Shown here in pieces: positions 58,501 to 64,000 of a stretch of 64,000 bases of DNA. Under the pieces are notes generated by a model, which saw only the letters and a program-made list of their open reading frames with translations, was not told the origin of the DNA and ran no database searches. This stretch comes from Eupeodes corollae. Its lineage: Eukaryota > Arthropoda > Insecta > Diptera > Syrphidae. Positions within the stretch are counted from its first letter, which is position 1; each line of letters starts with the position of its first letter. The position numbers were made by a program, and so were the translations under genes. Location of the stretch: positions 80,716,315 to 80,780,314 of the forward strand of contig NC_079147.1 of NCBI RefSeq assembly GCF_945859685.1, written 5' to 3'.

Positions 58501-60976
58501 AACTTTCTTGTTGAACATTTTCTGAAGAAGTATCTTCATATTTCAAACGAAGATTTTCTGTTAGCAAAATGTCTTCTTTTGGATTATTCATTTCTTTGTT
58601 TATTTTTCCTGAAGTATTTCTTAGCGAATTTTCGTCTTCTGCATCTTTATAAGAAGGTATTGTTTCGGCTACATCACTTTTGAGCGCTTCGTTGTTTATT
58701 GATGGTTTTTGTAATTCATCATCGTCTTCTTTCTTGGATTTCTTGATATCTTCTTCCAATTTGATGGAACTATTTGTGTGGTCTTCTAAATTATTATTAT
58801 CATCGTGATGGGAAATCTTCTCATTTTCTGCATTCACAGATCTTTTATTTCTTGAATAAGACTCTGATGAAGTGTCTGCAGTGTTCGAACCTTGTTGAAG
58901 GTCATTTAAGTTTTGAAGTTCTTGCAATTGTGACTCAATTTCTTGATCATGATTCAAAATCTTGTTCTGATCAATTTCACTTATTTCTAACTTTAAATCT
59001 GGATTGGGTTTGGGATCTTCAGGAATTTTTGAAATGTTTTCCAAATTATCTTTGCTTAAGTTAGAAACAGGCTCTTCTTTAGTTCCATAAAGGTTTTTAT
59101 CAGATTCATTTATTTTATTTGTCATTTTTGTCATTTTATTTTCAACCAGTGCAGAAGTATCTGAAACTATCTGCTGTTCTTGTTGTACAGCATCTTTCTT
59201 CTTCTCAATCAAATCAATTGTTTTAGTGCTATCAACTGATAAATGAGAATCCTTGTGCAAAACATTTTGTTCACTTAAGGTTTGCTCCAATACTTGGTCG
59301 TTAAAAGTATTTGGCATGTTTAAAGTATTGTCATCTTCAATTTTCAAGGGAACTTTGTTTAATGTACCTTCAGATTTGTTCACATCACTATTGGTTTGAT
59401 TGAGATTCGAAGACTTTGAATCATTTTTATTCTCCGCTTGTACATTTTCTTCTGTAAGGTTCTTACCCGTTGAAGTCGATTTCGAACTAAGATTTTCTTG
59501 ATCTAAAAATGTTGTTGCTTCTATTTGAAAAGTGTTATCTCCAGTTTTTTGAGGTTGAACTCCTCTTTCAGAATTGATAAGTTTTTCTGACGCTGTCTTC
59601 ACTGAAGAAAGTGGTATGTTTCCTTTTGAATTTGACTTTACCAGATCATTGCTTATCAAAGCATCCATTTCGAGACTTACTCTTTTTTCATCCTTACCCT
59701 TATAGTCTTCAAACTGCTTTGAACTTTCTTTTGAATCTTTAACTTCTTTTCCGTTGTCTGACAAATTTGTGTTATTTTGAACTGTTGAATCTTCACCAGA
59801 GTCCTTAAGACTTTCAGCGCTTAATTGAGAGTCATTGGATTTAGGATTTTCGGTGGCATTTTGACTGGATCCTTTTGTTTTTAAACTATTTTCTTTCTGA
59901 TTCGTATCATTTTGTCCTTCGACTATCAAAGAATTTGAGTGGTCATCGTTTGACAATTTTTGCATAGGTACTGGACATTTTATTGGTGTTTCTTCATCTT
60001 TGTCAGGTTGTACATTAAATCTGCTGGTCTTATTTTCAATTTGTGTCACACTTGACTCCTCCGAAGTGCTTCCTTTTGATTCCAACGATTCCTCTTCGGA
60101 TTTCTCTTCTGGACTTCTAGCATCCACTTCACTACTACCAGCTGCTATTACTGCTGCTGCTTCTAAATACTTCTTGTCATCAGGTACTTTTTGACCCTCT
60201 TCAGAGTGCCTATTTCTATTTCGCCGCTCAACTACAGGTGTGCGTGCTGGATGAATACCATACAAATATGTTGGAACTCTCTCAATCTCAACAAATTTCT
60301 GCACATCCTCGTCGTTGCTCTTCGTCGTTTCCCCATCATCGGCTCCACCCTCCTCATCGTCATTCTTGTCCCCATACAAACTACCATCATCCTGCCGTGC
60401 ATCCCTCTTAAAAATATCACTCACATGATGGACCACATTCTCATTTGATTCCAATGAATCGACATCTAGCTCTTCGGGTTCAAGTGAGTCCTTTTCCATT
60501 GTGCTTTCATTTAAACTATCCGAGAATTCCTGGTCATTCATATCCTGATAGTATACATCGTAGATTTTCAAGGACTCTCCACTATCGGAATCAAATTTTC
60601 TAATTCGGCTATCACCCTGATAGTAAGATGACGCATCATTGTTCTTGGTATTTTCATTTGCATATTCTCCAAGGTGATGTCCCACTTGAAAAGTTTCTTG
60701 AGATTCTTTTAAATGAGGATTAGGGGCTGTGTCTGGCAGAGTTTGTGGATCTGGAGTTGCTCCAAGCATTGATTTTGGATAATAGTTCAAGGGCACACTT
60801 AAACCAGCCGGAACTATGTTAAGTTGGCTCGCTTTGATCTGTGATGGTTCTCTTTCTCTTGCTCTTCTATTTCTATCAATTGCAGTTTGATTGTTTTTGT
60901 TGGTTAAATTTTGGGGGTTGTAATTGCTGCCAATTTTGGTTGATAATATGCCAATGTTATGTGCAGTACTAGTATC
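49504..60976 (-). CDS. giant IQ-motif (calmodulin-binding) protein, single 11.5-kb exon; neuromodulin/igloo-like
   Basis: A single open exon of 3,824 codons lies between an acceptor (TTTCCATAAACAG, ends 60977) and a donor (CAG|GTAAGT at 49503). The unspliced frame is open from ATG 61033. The protein is very rich in Glu, Lys, Ser, Asn and Asp and has no membrane segment. Twelve IQ motifs (SATTIQKxxRGYKTRK type) sit near residues 1497, 1538, 1928, 1994, 2050, 2126, 2190, 2267, 2343, 2392, 2533 and 3635. The last, AATKIQAGARGFLTRRRIR, is closest to neuromodulin/GAP-43 and Drosophila igloo. IQ motifs bind calmodulin or similar EF-hand proteins; the rest is probably disordered. No stop interrupts 11.5 kb, so it is under coding constraint. 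The igloo assignment is tentative. Confidence 0.88.
54190..55030 (-). repeat. ~424-bp tandem duplication inside the IQ region
   Basis: 54190-54612 and 54613-55030 are near-identical, each with two IQ motifs. For example CCCCTGTAATGTTTCTGAAT at 54195 recurs at 54620, and ATAACCTCGGAACGTCTTTT at 54425 recurs at 54848. The offset is a multiple of three within small in-frame gaps, so the frame is kept. Confidence 0.88.
58070..58260 (-). repeat. short tandem duplication in the giant exon
   Basis: CTTCAGCTTCTTTATGGACT occurs at about 58083 and again at about 58219. The encoded phrase DDLNLVHKEAEVL appears twice in frame. Confidence 0.85.
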
Positions 60977-61030
60977 CTGTTTATGGAAATAATATTCTTT
61001 AGAAAAACACTGTTCAAACAGCTTACTTAC
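60977..61030 (-). other. 54-nt intron
   Basis: Runs from donor GTAAGT (61030-61025) to acceptor CATAAACAG (ends 60977). The length is typical of dipteran short introns. It is open in the frame of the giant ORF (18 codons), so retention would also give a continuous protein. Confidence 0.75.
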
Positions 61031-61102
61031 CATGGTTTACATCAGTAGTTGATGCAGATAATGGCTGGATGGGCTTTTCTTCAGGAATGGACGTGGCATT
61101 TC
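61031..61102 (-). CDS. small exon upstream of the giant exon
   Basis: 72 nt between acceptor TTGTTTTCTAG (ends 61103) and donor ATG|GTAAGT. One frame is open (NATSIPEEKPIQPLSASTTD) and ends in phase 1. Spliced to the giant exon in that frame it hits TAG after two codons. The last three bases, ATG in context AAACCATGG, would start the giant frame instead. Its phase-1 end equals the phase-1 end of the giant exon, so skipping the giant exon would keep the small frame open. Which transcripts exist cannot be told from DNA. Confidence 0.6.
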
Positions 61103-62465
61103 CTAGAAAACAATAAATTAGTTTGAGGTAAGTTAAAGACAAAGTCTTAAAATGCAACAATATTTAGGTAAGGCGTTAATAAAATAAAATTTCCTAACAA
61201 GAGGGAATTATGGCCCGGTCAACTAGGGAAAAGAAGTGAGCACTTCTGGAATTGCTTCTAAACTGAGACTTTAAGCCTCTACAAATGGCTGTAGGTAGGT
61301 AGGAAAAAGAAACCCATTCCTCTAACATTAGAACATTATTATGGACAAAAACATGCCTAACACAGGTTATGAGCCCATCGTAAGTTCTTATTTTTTTGCC
61401 AATATAACAAGGAACTCGTTTACACAAAATTTTGAATACAATTGGGCATTAAATAATTAAATCATAGAGGTATGAAGTTCAGCTTTCAGTAGAATGAAAA
61501 AAGACTATCAGCTGTCATTTTGACATACGTAGACTTGACTAAGGGAGATTTACTTTCGAGGCATTAACTTTTATTGTTTGACGAAATAGAATTATCTGTT
61601 CAGGAAAACGTATTTTCGAAAGGAAAATAGACAAATTATAAAAATTAGTGGAGTTAAACTTTTTTTTCTCAAAAACAAATTCTTAGAGTTGCTAGCATTG
61701 AACTACGTACATGACAGCTAATTTAAATGGGTTAAATTCTTCGAAGATTTTTGGTAGAAGGGTTCCTAGAGAGATAAAACCATAATATAACATTATCACT
61801 GTTTTGTTGGAAAATCAATCTATTAATAGTATAGTCGGATTTTACACGAATAACAAAAACAATATCCGCAGTATGAATACTACCGATAAAAGTTAAAGTA
61901 TAATCTTACTACGGATATGTTTTGACATTTGTACGAGTCTGGAATGGATTTTATGTAATTTCGTTCTCAAATGTTGGTACGATTGATATTGCATTTGTAT
62001 CTCGATGGCTGTGTTCGTTGAGTGGTTGTGCATTTGGAATCATGTGTTTTCCATTGGGAAAAAATCAATCTATTACTGTTGATATTATTTAGTTTTGTTA
62101 ATGAAAATGGACTAACTGGGCTTAAAGATAAATAAGTTTTGCTATGTTTCCACCAAACGTTTATCTCAGTTAAGATAAAATGAATCTTTTTGGTCTTTCC
62201 ACCACACAAGAAGATTTAAAAATGATTAAGTTTGACAGCACTTTCTAAAATGCAAATGGTGTATCGATGTTTCTTATGAAGTGCAAGTGAGATAGTTCGT
62301 GTTTAACAATGAATAACTCAATAGTTCAGCACCATATAAGAATATGATACCTACTCCTTGTGCATTTTTTTTTTATTAATTTGATTGAAACAAAACTATA
62401 TTTTTTGTTCACCAACATGCAAATAAAGAGACCATAATGCGTTATCCTTAAAACCAACTCCTCTA
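61103..62465. other. upstream intron or intergenic DNA
   Basis: AT-rich. An open stretch at 61194-61427 (minus) has no recognised domain. It includes hairpin repeat H, copy 2. Confidence 0.5.
61796..61925 (-). repeat. short hairpin repeat H, copy 2
   Basis: Inverted relative to 46183-46312. It shares TTTTGTTGGAAAATC, AGTATGAATACTA and AATCTTACTACGGAT, with about 85-90% identity by eye over about 120 bp. Confidence 0.75.
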
Positions 62466-64000
62466 CACAGGAGGAAGAATTCCTGAGATGGAATCAACGG
62501 TGGCGTCTACAGTTCCAGTAAGGTTGAACTACTTAGTGAACACCTTATAGGGCTTCTACGACTGATGAGCGGTTTATCCGGATCCCCGTCCTTGGAGTTA
62601 TATTAAGGATCTGGCCCTCCAGGTTGGGGTTTGTGCAGTCGGGGTGATTTTCAGGCCACCTAAAAACCTCATAGTTGCGAAACACCAACAAGCCTCGGAT
62701 ACGATTGGATTTACTGTTGACAACCTACGCAAACGAATTAAGGACAACGAACTTCGAATATACACGTGGGATGTTAGGTCCCTTACCATATCACGTGCAG
62801 CCGAAGAATTAGGCCCAAGACTGCTATAAAGCAGACATCACCGCCATCCAGGAAATACGATGGGATGGGCCGGGCAAAAAGAGGATAAAAAACTGCGATA
62901 TTTACTATGGTGACTGCTACTGCGAAAACCACCAGCGCTTATTTCGATGCGGCTCTGTCATTGGAGCCAGACTTAGGCAAGAAGTCTTGAGCTATAGGTG
63001 CATCAACGAGCGCATCATGACCATACGCATCAAGGCTAAATTCGGCAACATTAGCCTGATAGCCGCAAATGCCTGCACAGAAGAGAAATATGACAACACC
63101 ATAGATATGTTCTTCGAGCTCTTGGACAAAACATATGAGCAATGTCCCAGCTAAGATATTAAAATTGTCCTGGGCGATTTTAATGCCAAGCTAGGAAGGG
63201 AAGACATTATTGGTGGATTAATCGGGAAAAAATAGCCTGCATGACAACACTTCCAGCAACGGATTCCGGCTCATAGATTTTGCGCGGGGCAAAATGGTAA
63301 CTAGTATGCGATTTAAACACCTCAACATCCACAAAGGAACTTGGACTTCTCCAGATCAATATACCGTCATCAGATTGACCATATTGCGATCGACGCCAGA
63401 CACGATTCCAGCATCATGGATGTCCGAACTTTCCGATGAGCTAACATCGACTCAGACCACTACCTCGTTTTAGCCAAGGTAGCACTTCGGTTTTCCAGAA
63501 CCAAAGCCAAAGCAGGGAGCTGCTGGGAGAAGGTACAACGTCGAACGACTACAATCGCCAGAGATCGCCAAATCCTTTTCCGGCCGAGTTACAAGTAACC
63601 TCTCTCGAACTTCTCTGACGCCAACACTATGTATCGAAAACCAGTGGTAACATTGCCAAGATGCAATCAGAGAAGCCGCTTCGAATGTGGTGGGTTTCAA
63701 GCAGCCACCAATAAGGGACCCCTGGTTTGATGAGGAATGTCGGCGGGCAAATGCAGCCAAACAACAGGAACACAAAACGGCGCTGCATAAAAGGACGATA
63801 GCTGCTGCTGAGCTCTATTAGCAAAAGAGGAGAGAGGAACACCGACTTCTCAGAAAGAAAAATAGAGGGCATGAGAAGCGTGCGGTCGAAGATGTTGAGA
63901 GGTTTAACAGGAGGTATGAAGTTCGAAAGTTTTATGAACAGGTCAAACGAAATTCACAGGTACATAAACCTAGAACCAAAAGCTGCAAAGACGAAAGTGG
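62466..64000 (+). pseudogene. RTE-clade LINE, 5' UTR and endonuclease, continues past the window
   Basis: The 5' UTR (62466-62640) matches the RTE at 21720-21890. The endonuclease opens with RKRIKDNELRIYTWDVRSL near 62730-62790, then DITAIQEIRWDGPG near 62840, VLGDFNAKLGRED near 63170, HQIDHIAIDARHDSSIMDVRT near 63370-63430, and DSDHYLVLAKV near 63450-63480. The linker reaches NLEPKAAKTKV at the window end. It is broken by stops (for example TAA at 62826) and shifts. It is on the opposite strand to the copy at 18968-22110. Confidence 0.82.

Noticed and set aside
61194..61427. 78-codon frame on the minus strand
   Set aside because: No recognised domain and no splice context; could be a repeat, but unsupported.
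1..64000. CRISPR array, bacterial operon or phage features
   Set aside because: Introns, LINEs, LTR elements and fly-type transposons show eukaryotic nuclear DNA; no regular direct-repeat/spacer array was seen.

Overview
This window looks like AT-rich nuclear DNA from a fly (Diptera, probably not close to Drosophila melanogaster). The clues are a 54-nt spliceosomal intron, insect-type LINEs (RTE, DUF4780/I-like and CR1/jockey-like), a BEL/Pao element primed by tRNA-Tyr, a Ty3/Gypsy element, Tc3-like and mariner transposons, and a mariner with the long D-D spacing of the tephritid rosa group. Most of the window is transposable elements nested in each other. The species cannot be named from this sequence.

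Layout. 1-4440: an old mariner (minus strand) split by an intact-ORF LINE. 4440-7440: a decayed I-like LINE (minus) split by a Tc3-like transposon. 7441-9888: mostly featureless, with one candidate MITE at 8617-9110. 9889-17110: a second old mariner split by an almost intact BEL/Pao element (10156-16763; equal-length, apparently identical LTRs; 5-bp target duplication). 18968-22110: a decayed RTE LINE (minus). 24197-28115: a truncated Ty3/Gypsy element (minus) fused to a jockey/CR1-like LINE (28111-30229). 30621-32178: a MADF-like host reading frame broken by a 1.3-kb rosa-like mariner. 33560-36000: two LINEs, one probably inside the other. 36797-39166 and 43347-46180: two copies of one DUF4780/I-like LINE, both lacking the 3' part. 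Between them lie a small possible host exon (40378-40544) and a large foldback structure (41145-43105) made of ~170-bp modules. 46183-49012: a small hairpin repeat, an RTE fragment and a 5'-truncated LINE with RNase H. 62466-64000: another RTE copy running off the end.

The one convincing host gene is on the minus strand at 61102-49504. One uninterrupted exon of about 11.5 kb encodes about 3,800 residues of acidic, low-complexity protein with twelve IQ (calmodulin-binding) motifs. Its upstream exon (61102-61031) is open in a different frame. The splice phases suggest a two-product gene: a short neuromodulin/igloo-type protein that skips the giant exon, and a giant isoform whose ATG is the last three bases of the upstream exon. 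The rest of the window left of 49504 may be intron or intergenic DNA that collected the transposons.

All boundaries and homologies were read by eye. Family names come from motif recognition, not database searches.
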